Assembly (NCBI GenBank): GCA_934098385.1
Contig: CAKOOJ010000005.1
Coordinates: 1-64,000, forward strand
DNA from: an uncultured Bacilli bacterium
GTDB taxonomy: Bacteria > Bacillota_I > Bacilli_A > RF39 > UBA660
Direction: 5' to 3'
DNA length: 64,000 bases
In this document: positions 18,210-27,322 of the stretch, piece after piece
Position numbering within the stretch: position 1 is the first letter of the stretch
Layout: each line of letters opens with the position of its first letter
Made by a program: the position numbers and the translations under genes
Notes under the pieces: model-generated
Databases searched by the model: none
Told to the model about the DNA's origin: nothing
The model's input: only the letters and a program-made list of their open reading frames with translations

Positions 18210-19190
18210 GTTATTCTTTATTTCATTCTTTTTAGTCCAAGAAGCATATAAAGTTATATTTTTATACCTTTCATAACCGTTTTCTTCTTTTATTTTAGTA
18301 TCTTTTTCAAACTCTTTATCTGTTTTTTCATCTATATCCCAAAATCTCCAGTAAACATAATTATAATTTTCTCCACTTCCATCTTTTTTAGTATTCCAAC
18401 CATTAAAGGTATAACCGTCTCTTACTGGAATATATGGTAAAAGTGACATGGTTGTTCCTGAATTTCCTCCACCTATATAGTCATAACTATTAAACTCTTT
18501 ACCATCTATTTTACCACCATTGGCATTTAGTTTTATTACAATTCCATCACCATTAAAAGTGTCTTGAGTATATGTCGCAGTTATTTCTAAACAATCGCGA
18601 TTAGCAAAATAACTAGAATCAATAGAAGTTACAATTTTTCCATCTAACTCCCATCCTTTAAATGTGTATCCTTCTCTCACTGGAATATATTTTGTTAAAT
18701 CAACTGTTCTAAATTCAGTACTTTTACTTGTTAATTTTACAATTTTTTCCCCGTCTATTGTTCCTGCAAAGCCATCAAGTGTTATATAATATGTACCAGT
18801 TCCTTGTAATAATTTATCAGAAAATCTTGCATAGAGTGTAAGACCATTAGTATATGTTTCAGCAACATCACTCCAGCTAAAATCAGATATTGCTATATCA
18901 TCACTAACTTTTTCACCACCTGCTTTTTCCCAATGTGAAAATTCATTTTTACCATTGAATGGTACTATTTCTTTTGTTAATTCAGCTAATTTAACTGTTG
19001 TTTCTCCTTCTGTGACATTGAATTTTATAATCTTATGATCTTCACCATTAATACTGGCATTTTCTGCTGTACTAGTTAATATTAATGTATATTTACCATC
19101 ATCACTAATTGTTAAAGCATTAACTGAAGTTACTCCTAAAATACTAACAACTCCTATTAACATCATAAATAATATTTTTTTTATTTTCAT
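17739..19190 (-). CDS. NPKTG-anchored surface protein B with Flg_new/InlB repeats
   Basis: 483 residues, GGAGG site, signal peptide at about 1-26 (KKILFMMLIGVVSILGVTSVNA). Three Listeria-Bacteroides (Flg_new/InlB B-like) repeats are visible: HWEKAGGEK region, PVREGYTFKGWELDG and PVRDGYTFNGWNTKKDG. The C-terminal ~155 residues are a near copy of the neighbouring gene, ending in NPKTG (about 448), a hydrophobic helix and KRK. Probably an adhesin displayed next to, or instead of, its neighbour. The intergenic gaps allow a common transcript with 16218-17603. Confidence 0.87.
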   Translation of the reverse strand: MKIKKILFMMLIGVVSILGVTSVNALTISDDGKYTLILTSTAENASINGEDHKIIKFNVTEGETTVKLAELTKEIVPFNGKNEFSHWEKAGGEKVSDDIAISDFSWSDVAETYTNGLTLYARFSDKLLQGTGTYYITLDGFAGTIDGEKIVKLTSKSTEFRTVDLTKYIPVREGYTFKGWELDGKIVTSIDSSYFANRDCLEITATYTQDTFNGDGIVIKLNANGGKIDGKEFNSYDYIGGGNSGTTMSLLPYIPVRDGYTFNGWNTKKDGSGENYNYVYWRFWDIDEKTDKEFEKDTKIKEENGYERYKNITLYASWTKKNEIKNNGEIKASITFEKDINANYVLETKKVEVKKDLADKNVKYIVDINVLENGQIVKINDTKMKIRIALPEDLKGYEKYEVVYIKDNQIQETIPATIEDGYIVFETTHLSEYGIVATKNSTNNSIANPKTGDNVVLYVISSIISIIGIAGFGLYDYKRKQTN

Positions 19191-19256
19191 TTCTTTTTCC
19201 TCCTAATTTTCATTGATTTTTTTTTATTATTAATTATTACTATTATAATAATCTTA

Positions 19257-19273
19257 AGATAGAAACGCTATCT
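19257..19273. other. short hairpin between surface genes
   Basis: AGATAG pairs with CTATCT around a 5-nt loop. There is no T run on either side, so it is not called a terminator. Confidence 0.3.
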
Positions 19274-19331
19274 ATTATCTAAACTTTATTTTACTCTATG
19301 TTACCCTTCTTTCTTTATTCTTCATAGCATA

Positions 19332-20417
19332 CTACTTTTCTATATATCCACTTGTCTTTTTTGAATACATATCATCCGGTATAGGTTTATATCGCTCACC
19401 ATCATAATCATCATTAAATCCATTATATGCTTTATATATTTCATTAGTTTCAGTATCATATACTCTTTCATAACCAAGTATTGCATCGCTTTGCTTTTGA
19501 CTCATAATATCAAAAGATGCATTTCTCTTATTCCATGAATCCATTATTCCATCACTTATCTCGTTACCAATTTCTCTAATTTTATTAAAGTTTTTCATTC
19601 CTTCAGTTTGTACTTTATTAAATTCATTAATAAAAGAATCTGTAAATGTAAGTGAACCGAAAATAGCACTTAATGTTTCTTCCCAATCAATAAACTTATC
19701 TTTTGGTGTAGTAATAAAAATTGTATCATATACACTTAAATAGTACATATCTATTTGTTTACCATAATAAACATGTTCATAAATATAATAAGGCCCCGGA
19801 TCAAATACATAAGCAGTAAATATTCCTTCCCCTTCTTTACCATTTACATCTTTAAATGTTGCTCTTAGTATATCTCCACCAAAAACACTTTTTCCTAAAT
19901 TTTCACTTATTTGAAAATTCTTTATCATTGGTAAAACGACTGCATCTGTAGTTTCAGGTTCACACATTTCGGTATACATTTTGAAAAATCCTTCAGTTGT
20001 TTTTTCTTCTATATAAGGTAGTTGAGCCATAGGACTACTTGGCATAGTATCTTGCCAATACTTTTTAGAATCTGCAGATTTTGTATATCCTGATGTCTTT
20101 AAATTTAAAAATATTTGATACATAGAATTATTAGGATCATATACTCTAATTGAATATTGGTCTTTAGTTCCGGCTGTAATAACTTTCCATCCCTTTGGCT
20201 TTTTAAGAGTAATATCACCATTACTAAAATCTTCAAATTCTATCTGACTTGCTTCTGATTTAACAATTTTTATGTTTTTATCTGAATTATCAAATATTTT
20301 CTTTCCAATATTTTTATGATTTTTTGTAAAAACTGGATATAGAAGAAGTAAAAGTGCAACTACAGCAATTATAATCGTTTCCTTTTTAGGAATATTTAAT
20401 TTTCCAATTTTTAAAAT
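19332..20417 (-). CDS. membrane-anchored protein of unknown family with abnormal start
   Basis: An ATG-started frame covers only 19332-20123, but the same frame is open about 98 codons further and encodes a membrane helix (ETIIIAVVALLLLLYPVF) and soluble residues that flow into it. Downstream of a strong promoter and AGGAGAGGAGAG site, the only ATG (20424) is out of frame and stops after 12 codons. Either an ATT at 20417 is the start, or one base is gained or lost in an A run near 20396-20412. The outer part (about 340 residues) has GWKVIT, FDPGPYYIYEHVYYG and DYDGERYKPIPDDM but no family I recognise. It may be expressed poorly or be freshly broken. Confidence 0.6.
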   Translation of the reverse strand: MLKIGKLNIPKKETIIIAVVALLLLLYPVFTKNHKNIGKKIFDNSDKNIKIVKSEASQIEFEDFSNGDITLKKPKGWKVITAGTKDQYSIRVYDPNNSMYQIFLNLKTSGYTKSADSKKYWQDTMPSSPMAQLPYIEEKTTEGFFKMYTEMCEPETTDAVVLPMIKNFQISENLGKSVFGGDILRATFKDVNGKEGEGIFTAYVFDPGPYYIYEHVYYGKQIDMYYLSVYDTIFITTPKDKFIDWEETLSAIFGSLTFTDSFINEFNKVQTEGMKNFNKIREIGNEISDGIMDSWNKRNASFDIMSQKQSDAILGYERVYDTETNEIYKAYNGFNDDYDGERYKPIPDDMYSKKTSGYIEK

Positions 20418-20443
20418 AAAACATCTCTCCTCTCCTATACAAT

Positions 20444-20472
20444 ATTATAATTTTATGTTTTTAAAATAACAA
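20444..20472 (-). promoter_or_regulatory. promoter of the 19332-20417 gene
   Basis: -35 TTGTTA (20467-20472), 17-nt spacer and consensus -10 TATAAT (20444-20449). The start site would lie just before the purine-rich ribosome site, giving a very short leader. Confidence 0.75.
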
Positions 20473-20563
20473 CACTCTTTCCCGCAAAGGCAATGTTTTT
20501 GATGGAAAGTTATTTTTATTATTAAATAGATGTTGTATAATATTTTCAAAGGAATGGTGTATT

Positions 20564-22288
20564 ATGAAATTTAAAGATGTTTTAAATAAATATTTAAAAG
20601 AATTAAATTGTTCTTCTAAAAAAATATCAAATGAATCAGGTCTATCAGAATCAGTTATAAGTAGATATAGAAATGGTGAAAGAACACCACTAAAGAATAG
20701 TGAACAAATAAATAAATTAACAACAGCAATATATAAAATTTCACAAGATAATAATAAAAATTTAACTTATGATAAAATATTAAATGATTTTAATGCAACT
20801 ATAATAAATAATGATTTTAACTATGAAACACTTAGCAATAATTTAAATACATTAATCACATTATTAAAAATAAATACTAATAAGATGGCAAAATATATAG
20901 TTTTTGATGCATCACACATTTCAAGAATTAGATATGGCAAAGCCAAACCATCAAATCCAATTGAATTTGCAAATAAAATCTGTTCTTATATTTTTTTAAA
21001 ATATAATAGTCCAGAAGACATAAGTACTTTATCTACTATCATCGGTTGTGATAAAAAAGAATTAGTAGAAACAAAATTCATAAATACTTTATTCTATTGG
21101 TTAATAAATGAAACAACTCATACAAAAAGTCAAATAGCAGAGTTTCTACATCATTTAGATTCATTTAATTTAGATGATTATATAAAGGCTATAAAATTTG
21201 ATGAATTAAAAGTACCATCAATTCCATTTTATAGACCAAAGAGTAAACGCTACTACGGTTTAGAAGAAATGAAAGAAGGAGAATTAAATTTCTTTAAAGC
21301 AACTGTTTTATCTAAATCAAAAGAAGATATATTTATGTATAACAATATGCCTATGGAAGATATGGCAAAAGATATTGAATTTGGTAAAAAATGGATGTTC
21401 GCTATAGCCTTGTGTTTAAAAAAAGGACATCATTTGAATATCATTCACAATCTTGATAGACCATTCAACGAAATGATGTTAGGACTTGAAAGCTGGATAC
21501 CAATCTATATGACAGGACAAATATCACCATACTATTTTAAAGATAATAAAACAAACATATATAACAATCTTGATTATTTTTCAGAAGTTGTAGCACTAAG
21601 TGGAGAATGTATTAAAGGACATCATAATAAAGGAATGTATTATTTAACAACTAATAAAAAAGAATTAGAATATTACAAAGAGAAAACTGATTTAATTTTA
21701 AAAAAAGCAAAACCTCTTATGGAAATATATAAAGAAGATAAAATAAATGAATTTGAATTATTTATAAAAAATGATGAAAAAATAATAAGTGATAGAAAAA
21801 GATTTCTTTCTTCTCTACCCTTATTTACAATAAATGATGAACTGTTAATTAAAATATTAAAAAGAAATAAAATAACAAATTCTAATATTAATAAAATTCT
21901 TAAATATAAACAAAATAAATTTAACAATATAAAATCTATTATTGAAAATAATAGTTTAGAAGATTATATTTATAAAATAAAAGAAGATGAATTTAAAGAG
22001 GAAACTCCATCACTTTCATTAAACAATTTATTTTTAGATAAAACAATTACTTATACCTATAAGGAATATATAGAACATTTAAAACAAACAAACGATTTTG
22101 CGAAAAAACATAGCAATTATCATATTAATTATGAAAATTATAGAACATTTAAAAACATAACAGTTACAATATTAAAAAATAATTATGTAGTTTTATCTAA
22201 AAATTCTAATCCAACTATTCACTTCGTAATAAAACATCCAAAATTAGTTGAGGCTATTGAAAATTTTAATCCAATCGTAAAGGAATAA
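20564..22288 (+). CDS. multi-HTH XRE-like regulator
   Basis: 574 residues. Residues about 12-42 form an XRE-type helix-turn-helix (KKISNESGLSESVISRYRNG), and a second one follows at about 100-130 (NKMAKYIVFDASHISRIRYG) with the same SxxISRxRxG core. The remaining ~430 residues are helical, without membrane spans or recognised enzyme motifs, and could be a TPR-like or ligand-sensing part. It is transcribed divergently from the membrane protein gene and borders both surface clusters, so regulation of these is a reasonable guess. TATAAT occurs at about 20538 with a GGAATGGTG ribosome region. Confidence 0.75.
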   Translation: MKFKDVLNKYLKELNCSSKKISNESGLSESVISRYRNGERTPLKNSEQINKLTTAIYKISQDNNKNLTYDKILNDFNATIINNDFNYETLSNNLNTLITLLKINTNKMAKYIVFDASHISRIRYGKAKPSNPIEFANKICSYIFLKYNSPEDISTLSTIIGCDKKELVETKFINTLFYWLINETTHTKSQIAEFLHHLDSFNLDDYIKAIKFDELKVPSIPFYRPKSKRYYGLEEMKEGELNFFKATVLSKSKEDIFMYNNMPMEDMAKDIEFGKKWMFAIALCLKKGHHLNIIHNLDRPFNEMMLGLESWIPIYMTGQISPYYFKDNKTNIYNNLDYFSEVVALSGECIKGHHNKGMYYLTTNKKELEYYKEKTDLILKKAKPLMEIYKEDKINEFELFIKNDEKIISDRKRFLSSLPLFTINDELLIKILKRNKITNSNINKILKYKQNKFNNIKSIIENNSLEDYIYKIKEDEFKEETPSLSLNNLFLDKTITYTYKEYIEHLKQTNDFAKKHSNYHINYENYRTFKNITVTILKNNYVVLSKNSNPTIHFVIKHPKLVEAIENFNPIVKE

Positions 22289-22529
22289 AAGAAACTAAAA
22301 AAATAAAAATTAAATACATAATTACAACAATGTCATTAATATCTATACCAAAATTATATGGGGTTAAACATAATAAAATGAAAACTACTTTAATAAATAT
22401 TTTAAGTTGTACTTTCACTAATCCTACTGCAATAGTAATGAACTTATTTTTTTAATGTGATTTAAGAATTAAAAAAACAAATTATATTCAAATTTTCTCC
22501 CCAAGTTTCAAAGAATAATGCACCTTTAC
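22289..22529. other. intergenic region, no supported gene
   Basis: AT-rich stretch after the HTH regulator. A 50-codon minus-strand frame (22266-22418, GTG start) is hydrophobic and overlaps the regulator's 3' end but has no clear ribosome site. No terminator or repeat was recognised. Confidence 0.4.
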
Positions 22530-22772
22530 CTAACAACTTGCTTTTAATTTAATAGACTTTTTTGGATTTAATATAAAGTAACCATTATTTAATTTTATAT
22601 TATGATTATATAAAGTGATTTCTGCATATTCTATATTATTATTCAATAAAAATAGAGCAATGCAATTATTTATATATCTACAACCTACTAAATGTAATAT
22701 TTTTCTATCATACAAACCTATATTAACGTAATTCATAGTAAAGAATTTTTTAATAAAGAACACTAGCACCAT
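22530..22772 (-). CDS. doubtful small ORF
   Basis: 80 codons (or 68 from the internal ATG at 22736). No good ribosome site precedes either start. The tail YAEITLYNHNIKLNNGYFIL resembles short beta-strand stretches in the neighbouring surface-like genes. The 12 codons before it, in another frame, read NVVLDNGASVLY and then stop. It may be the remains of a larger gene. Confidence 0.25.
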   Translation of the reverse strand: MVLVFFIKKFFTMNYVNIGLYDRKILHLVGCRYINNCIALFLLNNNIEYAEITLYNHNIKLNNGYFILNPKKSIKLKASC

Positions 22773-22882
22773 TATCTAAAACTACATTTATTTTCTACTA
22801 GATAGTTTAAATATTTATTTTTTATATCATACTATTTGATTTATTTTTTATTAACACTATTACTTCTTCAAAATTCAAAACA

Positions 22883-22907
22883 AAAGAAACAAATATTTTG
22901 CTTCTTT
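22883..22907 (-). terminator. terminator after the Cna-B-like gene 22909-23454
   Basis: Eleven-bp stem with one G-T pair (AAAGAAGCAAA against TTTGTTTCTTT) and a 3-nt loop, followed by a short T-rich tract on the minus strand. Confidence 0.55.
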
Positions 22908-22908
22908 A

Positions 22909-23454
22909 TTAATTATTATCTACTATTATTTGTCCATCTATAATTGGTATATTAGTGAAACTAGCATCCATTAATGTAAAGTTCCTTTCTGGTGCCGTTG
23001 GATTTATTATTTCTATCGTTTGTGTTTCTTCAGTCATAGTTATAGATTTTACACCGTCATCAAAAGTATGACCACCATCGCTTGATATTTGTTTATAATA
23101 TATCGGATTACTATCAGATGCTGCATAAGGAACATTGTTAAATACAGCATTACCTTCTTGATCAGTTGTTATCTCTGTACCCATAATTGTTCCAGTACTG
23201 TCAGTTCTAACGAATTTAGCACCAAAAATATCTATTCCAGTATTAGCATCACCAGTATCTGTTACATGAAGTGTTAAACTTCCTTTAGCACTTATTGTAA
23301 ATGCATAGGTTTCAACACCATCAACTATATTAACACTTGTTGGTGAAAGTGTAGAAGAATCATAACCACCTGCAACGGCAGTTACGTTGTATGTGCCTGT
23401 AACAAGTTCGATGCTTCCTTTACCATTTGTTATCGGAATTGTATGTCTTGCCAT
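22909..23454 (-). CDS. Cna-B/SpaA-like beta-sandwich protein
   Basis: 181 residues with two prealbumin-like (Cna-B type) modules: GKGSIELVTGTYNVTAVAGGY with VDGVETYAFTISAKGSL, and GIDIFGAKFV with TTDQEGNAVFNNVPYAA. No signal peptide, membrane helix or sorting motif is visible, unusual for such folds. It overlaps the preceding gene by 25 nt. Gene order suggests it is one part of the beta-helix/collagen-like cluster. GGGAGG lies 12 nt before the ATG. Its role could be structural; the actual assembly is unknown. Confidence 0.72.
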   Translation of the reverse strand: MARHTIPITNGKGSIELVTGTYNVTAVAGGYDSSTLSPTSVNIVDGVETYAFTISAKGSLTLHVTDTGDANTGIDIFGAKFVRTDSTGTIMGTEITTDQEGNAVFNNVPYAASDSNPIYYKQISSDGGHTFDDGVKSITMTEETQTIEIINPTAPERNFTLMDASFTNIPIIDGQIIVDNN

Positions 23455-23786
23455 AATATTATTTTACCTCCCTTTATTCTTAAATTTGGATAATTTTTAT
23501 CCGTTAATAAAATTGTAATAAGATGTTTTTTAATATTATTATTAATATTTATACAATAGGTTCTATTTTTCTTAGCAATTATAGGTACTAAAATAATTGA
23601 TAAATTACTATATATAATTATTTTATATACTTCATTATCACAAATAGGTAATTCTATATTACCAAACCTATCTGTAATACCTTCATAAACAATCTTATTA
23701 CATGTATCTTTTAATATAATTTTTAAATTACTTAAAACTATATTATTATTACTACATAGTCTTATATATATACAATCTTTATTCAT
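23430..23786 (-). CDS. small Cna-B/SpaA-like protein
   Basis: 118 residues from the ATG at 23786, which follows GAGGTGGG; a frame starting 12 nt earlier lacks such a site. The centre (LSNLKIILKDTCNKIVYEGITDRFGNIELPIC) is a carboxypeptidase-regulatory or Cna-B-like sandwich with the usual TDxxGNI turn. No signal peptide. It overlaps the next gene by 25 nt, so the two are translated together. Confidence 0.65.
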   Translation of the reverse strand: MNKDCIYIRLCSNNNIVLSNLKIILKDTCNKIVYEGITDRFGNIELPICDNEVYKIIIYSNLSIILVPIIAKKNRTYCININNNIKKHLITILLTDKNYPNLRIKGGKIILWQDIQFR

Positions 23787-23839
23787 AACCCACCTCATTA
23801 CAATATAGTGTATGTTTTATTCAACTCTTTTGTAAAGGC

Positions 23840-25693
23840 TTATTCCTCTATACTCCAAATTATTAAAGTACAATAATCTTCATCCATAAGTAAATTTTTG
23901 TTTGGAATAATCATTAGTCCTTTATCTGTAGAAAATGTAATATTACTAACTTCAACATTTCCATTATTAGAATTAGATTCATAAACCAACTGTTTATTAG
24001 TTGTTAAATTAATTAATTCATTATCAAATTTTTTAAATTTTAATGAATCAATTAATACTTTATCGCCACTTATCATTGGATTTACATAATTAATATACAA
24101 TTTCCATTTAGTACTATTTATTCTACTATCTACAACTCTAATCTCTGTCATATTTTTCTTATGTAAAATTATAGGATTATAAGATACAGGTATAGTACTA
24201 AAAGGTATATTTTCTGTAGTTTTTAAAAGTGTTAATTCTCCATTAAATGGTATATTTACTTTTCTTTCTGTATAACACCCATTTAAACAAGATGTTATTT
24301 TTACTCGCGTATTATCTGGAACTGCTGAATCAATATCTATTTCAAATAATCCTTCTTCATTTGCTTTTGTTGTTAGTCTTTTAGTATCATATTCTATTAA
24401 AATATCTGAGTAAGGTATTGTATGACCAGATATAGTATTATTTGAACTATTTATCGGGTGAATATTAATTTTTAACATTCCTATTGTTAGTATTTTTATA
24501 TTTTGAAATGAAAAACTATTTATATCTGTAAGTGAATTTAATTCACTTTCTGTAAAATTATGTGACGTAATTGTAGTAGTATTCTTATCAAATGTACCAG
24601 TTATTTCTACAGGATTTTTCTCTTTATACCAATAAAATGCAGGTGTATCATCTAATGTACAAGCACTTAAATAATCTAAGGCATAAATCCACATGTTTAT
24701 TCTACTAAATTTAAAAGAAAAATTAACTGGGTTATTTGTATACATTACATTAGCATTTTTTGTATAAATATTTATATATTTAGGATTATCAAATATTATT
24801 TTTTGATTAGAACCTTTAAAATAAATATTATAATTATCACTCGGTGTTTTCATATAAGTATTTATTACTGAAAAACTAGCTCCCTCTTTTACTGTAAGAT
24901 TACCAAATATACTCCACATTGGTATTCTTTGATGACTTTTTTCAATAAAAGTAAAATTTGCCATTTCTTCTATCAATACATTTCTAGCTCCATGAGTTGT
25001 TGTTATAGAAAATCCATTTCCTGTTGTTAAAAGAAATTCTGCGCCATGACCTACTATTAAATCTAATTTATTAGTACCATTCATAAGTTCTTCATTAGTT
25101 GTAATATTAACATGACTATTAGGAACTATTTTTATATAGGAAGGTATAACGTCATTAAAGAAGAATACTGGATTAACAGTTGAATTACTCGTAATAGTTG
25201 TGTTTCCCCCTATTATAATTCTATTTGAATCACATATTTTTTTTACCGTAACATTATTTGTATCGACACCAGATATCATAGAATCATTTATTTTAGTTGT
25301 ACCGTAATAATTACAAGAAAGTTCTACTCCACTAAAATTAACATTATTATATTCAACTACTAAATCATTATAATTGGGATGAGATGGAACGTATACTACT
25401 CCATAAGTATGAGAACTAATTATATTCATGTTTTTTAATACTATTTTTTTATTTTGTTTATTAGCATTTATAACATCAGTTGATTCTGTTAAATTGTTTG
25501 TATATGTATATTTGTTATTATTATATGTTCCGTCAATTACTATTTCTGTTTTATTAGAATTAATGGTAAATCCGTTAGTAAGCGTTATGTCATTACCAAA
25601 AAACACATAAGTATAGTCATTTGTTTCACTTAGTACTTGTTTTAATTCTTCACTGTTATTTACTACAACTGTATTATCATTTATTATCTGCAT
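23840..25693 (-). CDS. right-handed beta-helix (pectate-lyase-like) surface protein
   Basis: 617 residues from the ATG at 25693 (AAAGGA upstream); 13 further codons to 25732 have no ribosome site. The N-terminal half (VNNSEELKQVLSE, VFFGNDITLTNGFTI, KTEIVIDGT) matches the pectate-lyase-like adhesive domain found in Firmicutes surface proteins. A Cna-B-like insert follows (DILIEYDTKRLTTKANEEGLFEI, about 425-470), and the C-terminus is beta-rich (LMIIPNKNLLMDEDYCTLIIW). No signal peptide or anchor is visible, in contrast to the 12-19 kb proteins. Probable adhesive fibre or coat component; export route unknown. Confidence 0.75.
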   Translation of the reverse strand: MQIINDNTVVVNNSEELKQVLSETNDYTYVFFGNDITLTNGFTINSNKTEIVIDGTYNNNKYTYTNNLTESTDVINANKQNKKIVLKNMNIISSHTYGVVYVPSHPNYNDLVVEYNNVNFSGVELSCNYYGTTKINDSMISGVDTNNVTVKKICDSNRIIIGGNTTITSNSTVNPVFFFNDVIPSYIKIVPNSHVNITTNEELMNGTNKLDLIVGHGAEFLLTTGNGFSITTTHGARNVLIEEMANFTFIEKSHQRIPMWSIFGNLTVKEGASFSVINTYMKTPSDNYNIYFKGSNQKIIFDNPKYINIYTKNANVMYTNNPVNFSFKFSRINMWIYALDYLSACTLDDTPAFYWYKEKNPVEITGTFDKNTTTITSHNFTESELNSLTDINSFSFQNIKILTIGMLKINIHPINSSNNTISGHTIPYSDILIEYDTKRLTTKANEEGLFEIDIDSAVPDNTRVKITSCLNGCYTERKVNIPFNGELTLLKTTENIPFSTIPVSYNPIILHKKNMTEIRVVDSRINSTKWKLYINYVNPMISGDKVLIDSLKFKKFDNELINLTTNKQLVYESNSNNGNVEVSNITFSTDKGLMIIPNKNLLMDEDYCTLIIWSIEE

Positions 25694-25779
25694 AATATCA
25701 CTATCCTTTATTTTAGGATATGACTGAAACATAAAAAGATATAATTAATAAGTATTAAAAAAGAATAGATTTTTTTACT

Positions 25780-26028
25780 CTAATTAATTTTGGTAAGACT
25801 TAAGTTTGCGTTATTGTTTCCATAAAATATTATATTTACATCAGTATATGATTTTATTTCTAACGTAGTAACATCATTTTTGTCTAACTTTGAAATAAGC
25901 GGTATTCTTTCTATTTGTAATTTAAGAAAAAACGTTACTAATATTATAAATAGAAATGAGACTAAAAATTTATATTTGCCGAAAATATGAATACCATCAG
26001 TATTTAAATAGTTAAAATTTTGCCACAC
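25780..26028 (-). CDS. doubtful small membrane protein
   Basis: 82 codons from a GTG without a clear ribosome site. It has one strongly hydrophobic stretch (FLVSFLFIILVTFFL, residues about 22-36) and a short beta-like tail. It lies between the collagen-like gene's terminator and the beta-helix gene. It could be a real single-span protein or a remnant. Confidence 0.35.
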   Translation of the reverse strand: MWQNFNYLNTDGIHIFGKYKFLVSFLFIILVTFFLKLQIERIPLISKLDKNDVTTLEIKSYTDVNIIFYGNNNANLSLTKIN

Positions 26029-26065
26029 AACTACATTATTATTTGATAAACTTTCTTATAATATG

Positions 26066-26090
26066 AAAAAATCAAGGATTTTCCTTGATT
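26066..26090 (-). terminator. terminator after the collagen-like gene
   Basis: AATCAAGGA pairs perfectly with TCCTTGATT around a 3-nt loop, followed by T5-6 on the minus strand. The upstream arm ends in the gene's stop codon. Confidence 0.85.
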
Positions 26091-27243
26091 ATTTTCCTAA
26101 ATAAGTTACAACTAATGTTACTAATGGATTTGCAAAATATGATTTTGTAGATAAATCTCTTATATCTGGTGTACTTAAATATATTGTACTATTTCCTAAG
26201 TTAGCAAGTTCATACAATGTATTTGTATCTGTTACTGCAACGATTCCGTGTGCATGTAATTCTACTGGTTCACCATTATAAACCCATTCGCCTACTCCAA
26301 CATATATGTTGTCAGTATTATTTTGTCTTAATCCAACAGAAACTATGTCTGTTGTAGGATCAAAGTCTACTCCGTTTACTGATGGATATGCAGAGACAGT
26401 AAATTCTATTTTATAATGTCCTATTTGATTAAATTTAATTGTTTCATCGTCTGTATTAATTGTAACTAGACTAGTTGGGTCTAATTCCATTCTATCTAGG
26501 GGCAATCTTTCAGAGGAAGCAACTGGTATTCCATCAGCGCTAGTTCCATCGTTATACGTTACTACGTAAGCAGACCTAACAGATTCTAATCCCACTGGTC
26601 CAGTTGGACCAATTTCACCTTGAAGTCCTTGTGGACCTATTGGTCCTGTTGGGCCTGTTGGTCCTGTTGGACCAGTTTCACCTTGAAGTCCTTGTGCACC
26701 TGATGGGCCCGTTGGTCCTGTCGGACCAGTTTCACCTTGAAGTCCTTGTACACCTGATGGGCCCGTTGGTCCTGTCGGACCAGTCGGACCAGTTGGGCCA
26801 GTCGGACCAGTTGGGCCAGTTACTCCTTGGATACCCTGCAAACCTTGTAATCCTTGTGGGCCTGTAGCTCCAGTTAAACCTTGTGGACCTTGAAGACCTT
26901 GTGTTCCTTGAGGACCAGTTGCACCAGTGGCACCTTGTGTTCCTTGGATTCCTTGAGCACCTTGTGGACCCGTTGGTCCTGTTGGGCCTTGTAAACCTTG
27001 TTGGCCTTGTATTCCTTGTGCTCCTTGTGGACCTGTTGGACCTATTTCACCTTGAACACCTTGAATACCTTGTATTCCTTGTGGACCTGTTGGACCGATA
27101 TTACCACTCGGACCTTGTGGCCCTGTTGGTCCTTGAGGTCCAGTTGGGCCAGTTAATCCTCGAGGCCCTGTTGGGCCTGTTGGACCTATTGGGACGTTAC
27201 CACAATAAGGACTACATCTATGATTATTTATTGCGTCATTCAT
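26089..27243 (-). CDS. collagen-like (G-X-Y) repeat protein with C1q/TNF-like head
   Basis: 384 residues. After a short 19-residue N-terminus with CSPYC, about 65 uninterrupted Gly-X-Y triplets run to residue ~220, mostly GPT, GPQ and GLQ. The C-terminal ~160 residues form a beta jelly-roll like BclA-type collagen tips ([30 protein letters not shown]). No signal peptide is present, as in exosporium BclA proteins. AGGAGG precedes the ATG. The repeat DNA contains a 54-bp tandem unit (26671 onward, second copy from 26725) with one visible mismatch, so length variation is likely. Confidence 0.9.
   Translation of the reverse strand: MNDAINNHRCSPYCGNVPIGPTGPTGPRGLTGPTGPQGPTGPQGPSGNIGPTGPQGIQGIQGVQGEIGPTGPQGAQGIQGQQGLQGPTGPTGPQGAQGIQGTQGATGATGPQGTQGLQGPQGLTGATGPQGLQGLQGIQGVTGPTGPTGPTGPTGPTGPTGPSGVQGLQGETGPTGPTGPSGAQGLQGETGPTGPTGPTGPIGPQGLQGEIGPTGPVGLESVRSAYVVTYNDGTSADGIPVASSERLPLDRMELDPTSLVTINTDDETIKFNQIGHYKIEFTVSAYPSVNGVDFDPTTDIVSVGLRQNNTDNIYVGVGEWVYNGEPVELHAHGIVAVTDTNTLYELANLGNSTIYLSTPDIRDLSTKSYFANPLVTLVVTYLGK
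26671..26778 (-). repeat. 54-bp tandem unit in the collagen-like gene
   Basis: Two adjacent 54-bp units encode an 18-residue block [10 protein letters not shown](A/V)QGLQGET. A third partial copy follows. Slippage or recombination here changes stalk length. Confidence 0.85.
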
Positions 27244-27295
27244 TTTTTATACCTCCTATTTATATAATATGTTTATAACATAAAAAAAGAATATG

Positions 27296-27322
27296 AAAAA
27301 AGTATCATTATTTGATACTTTT
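27296..27322 (-). terminator. terminator after trxB
   Basis: AAAAGTATC pairs with GATACTTTT (27314-27322 with 27298-27306), followed by T6 on the minus strand. The trxB stop codon is in the loop. Confidence 0.85.

Noticed and set aside
22266..22418. 50-codon hydrophobic minus-strand frame with GTG start
   Set aside because: Weak ribosome site and it overlaps the HTH regulator in antisense; not enough support.
26583..27210. Possible CRISPR-like repeat
   Set aside because: The repetition is codon-based collagen triplets without unique spacers; no cas genes.
27250..27275. Mother-cell sigma-K-like -10 (CATAnnnTA) before the collagen-like gene
   Set aside because: No matching -35 AC at the right distance, and AT-rich DNA gives such strings by chance.
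26604..27278. Two long plus-strand open frames (26604-26867 and 26883-27278)
   Set aside because: They are antisense mirrors of the Gly-X-Y repeat (runs of Leu, Asp, Val), produced by repeated codons. No ribosome site.
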